DNA from: Deinococcus sp.
GTDB lineage: Bacteria; Deinococcota; Deinococci; Deinococcales; Deinococcaceae
Assembly: GCF_018260405.1 (NCBI RefSeq)
Contig: NZ_JAGLBG010000021.1
Location: 1-32,081 of the forward strand
Length of the DNA: 32,081 nucleotides
Direction of reading: 5' to 3'
The position numbers and the translations under genes are program-made. Shown here in pieces: positions 1 through 14,118 of this stretch. Under the pieces are notes generated by a model that made no database searches, was not told where the DNA came from, and saw only the letters and a list, made by a program, of their open reading frames with translations. Every line of letters begins with the position of its first letter. Position 1 is the stretch's first letter.

Positions 1-1308
<1,308 letters not shown>

Positions 1309-1315
1309 TCCGGCC

Positions 1316-1361
1316 CTGTGTTCAATCGGTTCTGTATTCAACTGGACCTGTATTCATCCGG
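1316..1361. repeat. Three 16-bp-period direct repeats between aceE and aceF
   Basis: Three copies of a CTGTRTTCA...GG unit begin at 1316, 1332 and 1348, exactly 16 bp apart (ctgtgttcaatcgg, ctgtattcaactgg, ctgtattcatccgg). They sit just after the aceE stop. They could be a simple tandem duplication or repeated protein-binding sites; nothing in the sequence decides this. Confidence 0.7.
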
Positions 1362-1374
1362 TGTGGTGTTAACC

Positions 1375-1404
1375 CCGCCTTGCGTTAAGACAACGGCAGG
1401 GCGG
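1375..1404 (+). other. Hairpin in the aceE-aceF intergenic region
   Basis: CCGCC-TTG-CGTT (1375-1386) can pair with AACG-G-CAG-GGCGG (1392-1404), leaving a 5-base loop and one bulged G. No T-run follows, so it does not look like an intrinsic terminator. It may set the relative level or stability of the aceF message if the two genes are co-transcribed. Confidence 0.45.
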
Positions 1405-1474
1405 CGCGGGAGCAAACGCTTTAGCCTGGGCTGGAACGCCGCTCGCCCCGTCCTCACTTTCAAGGAGTCCCAAC

Positions 1475-3319
<1,845 letters not shown>

Positions 3320-3336
3320 CTAAAGTTAAACGCCGA

Positions 3337-3370
3337 CTCCTGCCCGATTTTGGGTAGGGGTTATTCTTTT
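3337..3370 (+). terminator. Intrinsic terminator after aceF
   Basis: CTCCTGCCC (3337-3345) pairs with GGGTAGGGG (3352-3360), with two G-T wobbles and a six-base loop, followed by TTATTCTTTT. It lies 17 bases after the aceF stop and reads in the aceF direction. Confidence 0.6.
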
Positions 3371-3421
3371 CTTATGCCTGATACCAAACACCATAAATAA
3401 CGTGTCATTTGGTGGTCTAAG

Positions 3422-3585
3422 CAGGGCAACCGCAAAGTCGGAGACTGCATAACATTTGATAAGTAGCCAGTAAGCAGGCTGGCTATTTTTACTGTATCCA
3501 TCGGCCAAATACTCTCGGCATGGCGAAGCGTGATTTTCAAACGAAAAGTTTCACTTTACATTTGAGGGACTTTGCGGTTGCCCTG
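3422..3585. mobile_element. 164-bp MITE / non-autonomous IS remnant with 18-bp inverted ends and 10-bp target duplication
   Basis: The element begins CAGGGCAACCGCAAAGTC (3422-3439) and ends with its exact reverse complement (3568-3585). It is flanked on both sides by the direct repeat GTGGTCTAAG (3412-3421 and 3586-3595). Perfect 18-bp terminal inverted repeats plus a 10-bp target duplication mark a transposed element; the 164 bp between them encode no transposase. It is therefore non-autonomous, probably an internal deletion of a larger IS. A 10-bp duplication is compatible with several groups of the IS4 superfamily, but the family is an inference. Inside, TAGCCAG (3464-3470) and CTGGCTA (3479-3485) form a hairpin followed by TTTTT, like a terminator. 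The flanking and end sequences are intact, so the insertion is probably recent. Confidence 0.85.
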
Positions 3586-3675
3586 GTGGTCTAAGGGCCA
3601 AAAAATCTTGTGTGGCTCAGATAGTTTAGCGTTCAACATCCGCAGTGACCACAGCGCGGCCCGGAACGACGAGGT

Positions 3676-3816
3676 TAGAGCATTTTGCAAAAAGATGGTG
3701 CTCTTTTTACCGTCTTTTTACCGAGTGGAACGAGTGAAAAAGAAAGAGCAGAACGTAGAATGAAGGGGGCGGCGGTGTTTTTCCGACGTGCCCATCATTC
3801 GGAGAACTGCTCTAAG
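3676..3816. mobile_element. 141-bp TA-flanked MITE-like repeat, copy 1
   Basis: This 141-bp segment recurs at 15671-15811 in the same orientation with only scattered differences. It starts TAGAGCA and ends TGCTCTA. The outer 23 bases of the two ends are imperfect inverted repeats (17 of 23 match, ending in an inner GATGG/CCATC). TA at both borders suits a Tc1/mariner-IS630 type insertion that duplicates TA. An inner dyad (GCAAAAAGATGGT against a near-complement at 3709-3721) is present, with two changes from copy 2 that each leave a G-T/G-U wobble on one strand. No ORF of note lies inside. Confidence 0.75.
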
Positions 3817-3830
3817 CGCCCGCTGCTGGC

Positions 3831-3860
3831 CGATACCCTCAAGGCGCGATACCCTCAAGG
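3831..3860. repeat. Short tandem duplication in gene-free DNA
   Basis: CGATACCCTCAAGG occurs at 3831-3844 and again at 3847-3860. The rest of the gene-free stretch 3320-3959 holds the aceF terminator, the 164-bp MITE, the 141-bp repeat and the next terminator. I see no supported gene in it. Confidence 0.7.
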
Positions 3861-3903
3861 TGAAGGGCGAGCCGCCGCCCTGACGCTGGGCAGACAGCAA
3901 AAG

Positions 3904-3948
3904 AAACCCGCGTGGGCCGGAGCTGGCTGCACGCGGGTTTTCTTTTGG
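3904..3948 (-). terminator. Intrinsic terminator of the Fe-S oxidoreductase gene
   Basis: AAACCCGCGTG (3904-3914) and CACGCGGGTTT (3930-3940) form an 11-bp stem. On the minus strand it lies about 20 bases after the stop codon at 3960 and is followed by a T-rich stretch. On the plus strand it is followed by TCTTTT, so it may work in both directions. Confidence 0.8.
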
Positions 3949-3959
3949 GGTGGCCTTAC

Positions 3960-7064
<3,105 letters not shown>

Positions 7065-7293
7065 CGGCAAAACCTCCGGGAGCGCAGGCAAAAGCGCAGG
7101 GATGTTGGATTCTTGAACTTGGTCTAAAACTGACCGCCACTATAAAGGAAATGGGCAGAAGTCGTCCCAGCATAGAGTGAAATCGCCGGTCTGTTGTCCT
7201 GCTAACGTCACCGGATAGGCCCGGCGGTTCCTGTTTCTGGGCAGCTTGTGCGGGCCGGATCAGTCAAGCTGCCGCGTGCTTCACGCTGCAAAC

Positions 7294-7310
7294 TTAGACA
7301 GCTTGTCTAA
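7294..7310. promoter_or_regulatory. Palindrome upstream of trpB, candidate operator
   Basis: TTAGACA (7294-7300) and TGTCTAA (7304-7310) form a perfect 7-bp inverted repeat around GCT, 31 bases upstream of the trpB -10 box. The place and symmetry suit a dimeric repressor or activator; no known regulator motif is recognised. Confidence 0.35.
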
Positions 7311-7341
7311 AAGTCCAGCGCGTGCAGGCAGCGAACACTTC

Positions 7342-7347
7342 TACCAT
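7342..7347 (+). promoter_or_regulatory. -10 box (TACCAT) of a probable leaderless trpB transcript
   Basis: TACCAT lies exactly 6 bases before ATG 7354. That spacing puts the transcription start at or next to the A of the start codon. A weak GGAG is also within the spacer, so leadered translation cannot be excluded. Confidence 0.55.
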
Positions 7348-7353
7348 CGGAGC

Positions 7354-8652
7354 ATGTCCCTCTCGATTGCCGATTTTCCGCTGCCGGATGCCCGTGGGCG
7401 CTTCGGGCGCTACGGTGGGCGTTACGTACCCGAAACGCTGATTCCGGCTCTCGACGAACTTGAACAGGCCTATCAGGTTGCCAAGAAAGACCCCGAGTTT
7501 CTGAAGGAACTTGACTACCTGCTGCGCGATTACGTGGGCCGTCCCAGCACGCTGTACTTTGCCCAGCGCCTGACCGAATACGCGGGCGGCGCCAAGATTT
7601 ACCTCAAGCGTGAGGATCAGAATTTTACCGGGGCGCACAAGATCAACAACTGTCTGGCGCAGGCACTTTTGGCCAGGCGCATGGGCAAAAAGAAGGTTCT
7701 GGCCGAAACGGGCGCGGGGCAGCACGGGGTCGCCAGCGCCACCGCCGCCGCGCTGCTGGGCCTGGAATGCGTGGTCTACATGGGCGAGGAAGACATGCGC
7801 CGCCAGGCGCTCAACGTGTTCCGTATGCGTCTGCTGGGCGCAGAAGTCCGGCCCGTGACCAGCGGTACGGGAACACTTAAAGACGCCACCAATGAGGCCA
7901 TCCGCGACTGGGTGACCCATGTGCGCGACACCTTCTACATCCTGGGCAGCGTGGTGGGGCCGCACCCTTACCCGGCGATGGTGCGCGATTTCCAGAGCAT
8001 TATCGGTGTTGAGGTCAAGGCGCAGATGCTGGCACAGGAGGGGCGCGAGATTCCCGACGCTATCGTGGCCTGCGTGGGCGGCGGCAGCAACGCCATCGGC
8101 ATTTTTGCGCCGTTCGCGTACCTGCCGCCGGAGCAGCGCCCCCGGTTGATCGGCACCGAGGCCGCCGGGGAAGGGGTCGAGACGGGCAAGCACGCCGCCA
8201 GCGTGGCGGGTGGGCGCGTGGGCGTGCTGCACGGCAGCCTGATGTACCTGATGAACGACGATGAGGGCCAGATCGTGGCGCCGCACAGCATCAGCGCGGG
8301 GCTGGATTACCCCGGCATCGGCCCGGAGCACTGCTACTACGCCGATTCGGGCATTGCTGAATACGTGCCGGTCACCGACGCGCAGGCTCTCGAAGCCTTT
8401 CAGCTGCTGACCCGCCTGGAGGGGCTGATTCCGGCTATCGAATCGGCGCACGCGGTTTACCACGGTGTCAAACTGGCCGGGCAGCTGAAGCCCGAGCAGA
8501 TCGTGGTGATCAACCTGTCTGGGCGCGGCGACAAGGACGTGGCCGAGGTCATGCGCCTGCTAGAAATGCAGCGCAGCGATGAGGAAGGCGGGGGGGACAG
8601 TGTAGAGACACAGACACCAGCGCCGAAAATGCATTCGGAGGCCCTGGCATGA
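7354..8652 (+). CDS. trpB: Tryptophan synthase beta chain
   Basis: 432 residues; makes L-tryptophan from indole and serine with pyridoxal phosphate. Visible: the GRFGRYGGRYVPETL N-terminus; KREDQNFTGAHKINN with PLP-binding Lys96; AETGAGQHG with catalytic Glu118; and the phosphate-binding GGGSNAIG loop. Length fits the family. The frame is open further upstream (from 7246), but those 36 residues have no family likeness, whereas ATG 7354 gives the normal N-terminus and has a -10 box six bases before it. It overlaps trpA by four bases (ATGA, 8649-8652), so the two are translationally coupled and would give the alpha2-beta2 complex. The C-terminal tail after residue 405 (EEGGGDSVETQ...) is extra and poorly structured. 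Confidence 0.97.
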   Translation: MSLSIADFPLPDARGRFGRYGGRYVPETLIPALDELEQAYQVAKKDPEFLKELDYLLRDYVGRPSTLYFAQRLTEYAGGAKIYLKREDQNFTGAHKINNCLAQALLARRMGKKKVLAETGAGQHGVASATAAALLGLECVVYMGEEDMRRQALNVFRMRLLGAEVRPVTSGTGTLKDATNEAIRDWVTHVRDTFYILGSVVGPHPYPAMVRDFQSIIGVEVKAQMLAQEGREIPDAIVACVGGGSNAIGIFAPFAYLPPEQRPRLIGTEAAGEGVETGKHAASVAGGRVGVLHGSLMYLMNDDEGQIVAPHSISAGLDYPGIGPEHCYYADSGIAEYVPVTDAQALEAFQLLTRLEGLIPAIESAHAVYHGVKLAGQLKPEQIVVINLSGRGDKDVAEVMRLLEMQRSDEEGGGDSVETQTPAPKMHSEALA

Positions 8653-9449
8653 CCGCAACGACCAACAGAGGAGTGGAGCGCCTACACGCGGCTTTTGCCC
8701 GTGCCAAAGCGGAGGGCCGCGCCGCCTTTATTCCGTTCATGGTCGCCGGATACCCCAGTTACGCAAAATTTCCCGAGGTGGCCGCCGAACTGCTGAGCCG
8801 CGCCGACATCATGGAAGTGGGGCTTCCTTACTCCGACCCGCTGGGCGACGGGCCGACCATCCAGCGGGCGTCCGAGCAGGCGCTGGCGGGCGGCACCAGC
8901 ACGCGCGTGACCATCGAACTGGTCAAAAAGCTGCGCCAGACGCACGACACGCCCATCGTGATCATGACTTATGTCAACCCGATCTACGCCGTGGGGCCTG
9001 AACAGTTCATGCAACTGGCCGCCGACGCGGGTGTGGACGGCCTGATTCTGCCCGACCTGCCGCCCGACCAGGACATCGAAATTGCGAAACTGGCTGCTCA
9101 GTACGGCCTGGCGGTCACCTTTCTGATCGCGCCGACCTCCACCCCCGAGCGTGTGAAACTGGTCGCCGAGGCCTGCACCGGATTTCTGTACGCCGTCAGC
9201 GTGATTGGCATTACTGGAACGCGCGAGGGGTCGGCCATGAGTGAGGTGCCCCGGATGCTGGAACTTGCCCGGCAGTATGCGCGGGTGCCGGTGGTGGTCG
9301 GCTTCGGCGTCAAGGACGCCCAGACCGCTGCCCAGGTTGCGCAGGTCGCCGACGGTGTGGTGGTTGGCAGCGCCTTTATCAATGCCGTGCGCGACGGTCA
9401 GGATGCCGGGGCACTGGCCGACGCGATCAGGATGGGCTGTCAAAAGTAA
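8649..9449 (+). CDS. trpA: Tryptophan synthase alpha chain
   Basis: 266 residues; cleaves indole-3-glycerol phosphate to indole and glyceraldehyde 3-phosphate, with indole channelled to TrpB. The TIM-barrel signature MEVGLPYSDPLGDGPTIQRA holds the two catalytic acids, Glu56 and Asp67 (Glu49 and Asp60 in Salmonella numbering). Other family blocks are LILPDLPPDQ, FLIAPTSTPER and the phosphate-binding GFGVKD and GVVVGSAF segments. The ATG lies inside the end of trpB (ATGA overlap). Other trp genes are not in the window, so the trp pathway genes are dispersed, at least locally. Confidence 0.97.
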   Translation: MTATTNRGVERLHAAFARAKAEGRAAFIPFMVAGYPSYAKFPEVAAELLSRADIMEVGLPYSDPLGDGPTIQRASEQALAGGTSTRVTIELVKKLRQTHDTPIVIMTYVNPIYAVGPEQFMQLAADAGVDGLILPDLPPDQDIEIAKLAAQYGLAVTFLIAPTSTPERVKLVAEACTGFLYAVSVIGITGTREGSAMSEVPRMLELARQYARVPVVVGFGVKDAQTAAQVAQVADGVVVGSAFINAVRDGQDAGALADAIRMGCQK

Positions 9450-9482
9450 CTGAACGGCCCTGCGCTTTCAGTACGGGAGTTC

Positions 9483-9511
9483 AAGGTGCGGCTAAAGCCG
9501 CCTTAGATTTT
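9483..9511 (+). terminator. Possible weak terminator after trpA
   Basis: AAGG-(TG)-CGGCT (9483-9493) can pair with AGCCG-CCTT (9496-9504), with a two-base bulge and a very short loop, followed by AGATTTT. Position between trpA and the next promoter fits, but the bulge and the two-base loop make it weak. Confidence 0.35.
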
Positions 9512-9536
9512 CCAGAATAAAGCCTGGCCTCTGCAC

Positions 9537-9542
9537 TAAAGT
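9537..9542 (+). promoter_or_regulatory. -10 box (TAAAGT), leaderless start of the MBL gene
   Basis: TAAAGT ends 6 bases before ATG 9549. No good ribosome site is present, so initiation on a leaderless mRNA is the simplest reading. Confidence 0.55.
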
Positions 9543-9548
9543 GAAGTT

Positions 9549-10394
9549 ATGTCCTGGCTCACACATTGCAAGGTCGGCGCGGCAGACGTGTATTCCCTCA
9601 CTGACGGTCTGTTCCGGCTCGACGGCGGTTCCATGTTCGGCAGTGTGCCCAAGGTAGTCTGGGAAAAAGTCGCGCCTGCCGACGAAGACAACCGCATTCA
9701 GTTGAGGATCAATCCGCTGCTCATCCGGCTGGGCGGCAAAAACATTCTGGTCGAAACGGGGATGTGGGACCGGGGCGGCGAAACATTCGAGCAGATGTAC
9801 GCCCTGGAACGCGACGAAACGGTCTTCCGGGGACTGGCCGAAGTCGGCGTGGACGTGGACGACATCGATCTGGTTATCAATACCCACCTGCACTTCGACC
9901 ACTGCGGGCGCAACACCAACCTGATGGGCGAGCCGACCTTTCCCAACGCCCGCTATGTGGTGCAAAAGCAGGAGCTGCATGACGCCACCCACACCCACGA
10001 GCGCAGCCGCGCCGCCTATGTTCCCGAGAGCTTTTTGCCGGTGCTAGACGCCGGGCTGTTCGACCTGGTGGACGGCGAAACCCAGCTGCTGGCGGGCCTG
10101 AGCGTGCTGCCGGTGCCGGGGCATAACCTTGGCCAGCAGGCCGTGGTGTTGGAAAGTGAGGGGCAGACGCTGGTGTACTGCGCCGATCTGATGCCCACGC
10201 TGGCGCACGCGCCGTATGCCTACATCATGGGCTTCGACCTGTACCCGGTGCTCACCCTGGAAACGCGCAAAAAGTACCTTCCGGTCTGGCACGAGCAGGG
10301 GGCCGTCATCTGTACGCCGCACGACCCACGGACGCCTTTTGCACGGCTGGTGGAAGGAAAACGGGGCGGCTTCAGGCTGGAAGAAGTGAAATAG
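9549..10394 (+). CDS. MBL-fold metallo-hydrolase, lactonase/YtnP-like
   Basis: 281 residues of the metallo-beta-lactamase fold. The zinc motif THLHFDHCG gives His113, His115, Asp117 and His118; further expected ligands are the His in VPGHNLGQ, the Asp in YCADLMPT and the His in VICTPHDPR. This full set predicts a two-metal hydrolase. Size and the metal-ligand layout resemble the YtnP/AHL-lactonase-like branch, which includes quorum-quenching lactonases, but the substrate cannot be read from the sequence. No signal peptide, so cytoplasmic. It stands alone between trpA and the leuC leader, with its own -10 box. It could instead be a general esterase or phosphodiesterase of the same fold. Confidence 0.8.
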   Translation: MSWLTHCKVGAADVYSLTDGLFRLDGGSMFGSVPKVVWEKVAPADEDNRIQLRINPLLIRLGGKNILVETGMWDRGGETFEQMYALERDETVFRGLAEVGVDVDDIDLVINTHLHFDHCGRNTNLMGEPTFPNARYVVQKQELHDATHTHERSRAAYVPESFLPVLDAGLFDLVDGETQLLAGLSVLPVPGHNLGQQAVVLESEGQTLVYCADLMPTLAHAPYAYIMGFDLYPVLTLETRKKYLPVWHEQGAVICTPHDPRTPFARLVEGKRGGFRLEEVK

Positions 10395-10451
10395 ATTTGG
10401 CTTATAGGTACCATCACCATATCTTTTGGGTGCCCCGGCTGCCGACCGCGC

Positions 10452-10457
10452 TAGACT
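10452..10457 (+). promoter_or_regulatory. -10 box (TAGACT) of the leuC leader
   Basis: TAGACT is followed by exactly 6 bases and then the ATG of the small leader ORF at 10464. The spacing predicts that transcription starts at that ATG. Confidence 0.55.
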
Positions 10458-10463
10458 GGCGGC

Positions 10464-10553
10464 ATGTTCGACGCCGCCGCTGCATTGGCCGCTCGGGGGC
10501 ATCGGGCGCGGAGTCACAGCGTTCGGAAATTGCCCCGCAGCCTCACATGCTGA
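10464..10553 (+). CDS. Putative 29-residue leader ORF upstream of leuC
   Basis: A 29-codon ORF starts 6 bases after a TAGACT box and ends TGC-TGA at 10551-10553, inside the 3' arm of the terminator hairpin before leuC. It is rich in Ala at the start and Arg/His/Lys in the middle (five Arg codons, three of them CGG within six codons) and has three Leu codons, so it is not a classical Leu-rich leader. A ribosome translating to its end would cover the terminator stem, which fits transcription attenuation. It is not known whether it is translated. Confidence 0.4.
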   Translation: MFDAAAALAARGHRARSHSVRKLPRSLTC

Positions 10554-10563
10554 CGGGGTTTTT
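10533..10563 (+). terminator. Terminator hairpin ahead of leuC (candidate attenuator)
   Basis: CCCCG-CAGC (10533-10541) pairs with GCTG-A-CGGGG (10549-10558), with one bulged A, and is followed directly by TTTTT (10559-10563). It lies between the leader promoter and the leuC ribosome site, so it would stop leuC transcription unless disrupted. An upstream GCTCGGGGGC (10491-10500) could compete by pairing with the GCCCCG at the 5' arm. Confidence 0.65.
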
Positions 10564-10586
10564 GGGATCGCAGGAGGAAAAAGCGT

Positions 10587-11882
<1,296 letters not shown>

Positions 11883-11921
11883 ACACAGCAGGGGAGTGGT
11901 CAGTGGTTAAGTGCGGCGTAC

Positions 11922-11939
11922 CTATTGATGACGCGGTTA
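11922..11939 (+). repeat. 18-bp repeat, left copy (inverted copy at 15928)
   Basis: CTATTGATGACGCGGTTA occurs here and in exact reverse complement at 15928-15945. A 10-bp part of the complement (CGTCATCAAT) also occurs at 12007-12016. The three copies bracket the insert-like block between leuC and leuD and may be debris of a lost mobile element. The intergenic stretch 11883-12117 shows no gene. Confidence 0.6.
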
Positions 11940-12117
11940 ATTGATGTTGCCTTGTGACTGACTGCACGTCCAGAGGAAGCGAGTTTGCATTGACACCAAT
12001 TGGGCACGTCATCAATGGTTCAAGGCTGCGGCTGTATGCGCTTGCTCCATAGTACTGACTCCTTCTTCCAGACTGATCACTTCTCATTGCCCGCTTACCG
12101 CACTGGAGGTTTTCCCG

Positions 12118-12710
12118 ATGCATATTCTCCTGACCCTGGCAGTTATTCAAACCGTTTTGCTGGTCATTCCTGGCCCCGATGTGCTGCTGGTGTCGCAAAC
12201 CGCCGTCTCGCGTTCGCGCCGCGCCGCGCTGCTGGCGGGCCTGGGCGTCAGCCTCAGCATCGGCTGCTGGGTGTGGGGGTACTGTTTCAGGCGTTTCCCT
12301 GGATTCACACCGCCATCAAGGTGGCGGGCGGGCTGTACCTGCTCTGGATGGGCGTTAACCTCTGGCGCTCCAGCTTACAAGAAGGCGGCGAGGGCCACCC
12401 GGTCGCCCTGCCCATGAGCGACTTGGCCGCCCTACGCACTGGTTTTCTGACCAACATTTCGAACCCCAAGGCCGCTGTGTTTTTTGGCAGCGTGTTTTCC
12501 AGCTTGCTGGGCGCAGGGGCCACGCCGGGCCTCAAGCTGGGCGCGTGGCTGATCGTGTTTGGCCTCGGCGTGTTGTGGTTCACCCTGGTGGCTTTCGGGC
12601 TATCGACCGCGCCGGTTCAAAACGCCTATTTGCGGGCGCGCAAAACCATTGACCGCGTGGGCGGCACCGTCATGCTGGGCTTCGGCGGCCTGCTGCTCGC
12701 GCGGGAATAA
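12118..12710 (+). pseudogene. LysE/RhtB-family amino-acid exporter, frameshifted
   Basis: Two frames together make one LysE-type exporter. The first, from ATG 12118, gives the typical N-terminus (QTVLLVIPGPDVLLVSQTAV...AGLGVSLSIGCWVW). From about 12270-12290 the likeness moves to another frame: LFQAFPWIHTAIKVAGGLYLLWMGV, then NISNPKAAVFFGSVF, ending at TAA 12708-12710. The break falls in the third membrane segment, where about seven or eight residues seem missing, so a deletion of 3n+1 bases (about 22) fits. A strong GGAGG (12105-12109) 8 bases before the ATG shows the gene once worked. The product as it stands would be a truncated, non-functional stub of about 99 residues. A sequencing error is possible but explains the missing residues less well. 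Confidence 0.75.
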
Positions 12711-12797
12711 CGCCGTAAGTCAGTAGTGGTCAGTGAAAAAAACCGTCCACATCCACTTTTTCCACTCGCTACACGCCACAAGCCCTTCTTGACCACT

Positions 12798-12803
12798 TAC
12801 CAT
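12798..12803 (+). promoter_or_regulatory. -10 box (TACCAT), leaderless start of the first three-repeat gene
   Basis: TACCAT ends 7 bases before ATG 12811, and no ribosome site is seen. Confidence 0.5.
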
Positions 12804-12810
12804 AACCCCA

Positions 12811-14103
12811 ATGACCAACATTCACTTCCAACCCCCCCCCGGCATCCGTTTCGAGATTAGACTCGAATCGGACGGCCACCTCCACATTTCCAGTCTCGTG
12901 CCGGGCGACGAACAGGCGGCGCAGGCGGTGGTCAACGCCCTTGTGCAGACCCAGCCTTTCGCCGACGCCTGGGACAGTAGCTACCGCACGGCCTATCTGC
13001 TTTCCGGGGCGGCCACGGAACCGGTCAGTACGCTGGAACAGGTGCGGGCCATTCCGGTTCCGCACTGGCGGCGGCTGCGCGGTGATCTTACGGGCGATCA
13101 GCTGCGCCTCGACAGCCTAGAAGTCTCCGACGACGGCGAACAGTGGCGGCCTGTTCCTGAATTTTCCGATCTGAACGAGGAAAACCGTCATCCCGCTTTC
13201 GTGCTGCCCGGCGAGCCTATTGGCCGCTTCGTGACCCTGCAATGGCGCGAGGGCCGTATCGACATCGAACCTGACCCACCGGAAGACCTGCTGGAACTGA
13301 CCGAGCATGTGGTTCAGCTGTTCAACGGCGCGGGCGACGCCTGGACAACCCGCCACGAGCAGTTTGGCGGCGATTCTGGGGCGCTGCCCGAAGCCAAGCG
13401 CGTTTCTTTCGAGATGCGTAAGCTGGCTCCGCTGTTTTCGCCTTCCGAGCCTCCGTTTATTCGTCAGTTTGGGGTCGAGTTCTGGCCGCTGGCCCCGCTA
13501 GAATATTCCCGTGACGGTAAAAAGTGGAGTAAATATCAGGCGGTAGACATCGCCTTGCCACCAGCTACCGGCGAACTGACGGCCCCCGACCAGCAGGCGG
13601 CGCTGGCTACTCTATTCGGCCAGGACAGCAGCGAAGACGACGGTGGGGCCTCCTTTGGCCTGCTCTCTCAGCTGTTCGATATGCAAACTTTGACGGTCAC
13701 GGTTTACGCCGACGGCACCCTCGACTGGCCCGAATCGGAGTTGCCCGAGGCCCAGGCTGGGGCGCTGCGCCAGAGCATCCTGGCGGCCACCGGTGCGGGG
13801 CAGCCGGAACTCTGGGCAGCTCACACCGCCGAACTGCTGCCTGAAGGCCACAACACACCACCACGGGCCGTGCGGATGCAGGTAATGAAGGCTTTGCTGG
13901 ACGCGGCTCCGGATATGCTGGATCAGTCCTATGCCCCTAGCGCCGTGACGCTCGACGGTGAAACCTGGCACAACTTGGCCCCTGATTTCCTGCTGGACGA
14001 CGGCCCAGATGATGAAGGCCCAGATGACGACGGCCCAGACCATGACAGCCTAGACCCTGACCGTCCAGGCGGGAGCAGGCCAGAAGAAAAGGACGACAAA
14101 TGA
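12811..14103 (+). CDS. Unrecognised protein with three internal repeats, paralogue 1
   Basis: 430 residues, family not recognised. The chain shows the same module three times: a short strand with a D/E-G motif (DGHLHIS at 21, EGRIDIE at 147, DGTLDWP at 301), an amphipathic helix carrying a Trp or Tyr, and then a DGxxW motif (DGEQW at 108, DGKKW at 235, DGETW at 382). The spacing from the first to the second motif is 87, 88 and 81 residues. No signal peptide or membrane segment, so probably cytoplasmic. The acidic C-terminus (about 393-410) is encoded by 15-bp tandem units giving repeated DDGPDDEGP. The next gene is a diverged paralogue, 15 bases downstream, so the two form an operon. Both lie inside the split leucine cluster beside a broken exporter and repeats. 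Function unknown. Confidence 0.85.
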   Translation: MTNIHFQPPPGIRFEIRLESDGHLHISSLVPGDEQAAQAVVNALVQTQPFADAWDSSYRTAYLLSGAATEPVSTLEQVRAIPVPHWRRLRGDLTGDQLRLDSLEVSDDGEQWRPVPEFSDLNEENRHPAFVLPGEPIGRFVTLQWREGRIDIEPDPPEDLLELTEHVVQLFNGAGDAWTTRHEQFGGDSGALPEAKRVSFEMRKLAPLFSPSEPPFIRQFGVEFWPLAPLEYSRDGKKWSKYQAVDIALPPATGELTAPDQQAALATLFGQDSSEDDGGASFGLLSQLFDMQTLTVTVYADGTLDWPESELPEAQAGALRQSILAATGAGQPELWAAHTAELLPEGHNTPPRAVRMQVMKALLDAAPDMLDQSYAPSAVTLDGETWHNLAPDFLLDDGPDDEGPDDDGPDHDSLDPDRPGGSRPEEKDDK

Positions 14104-14118
14104 AATACTGGACACATC

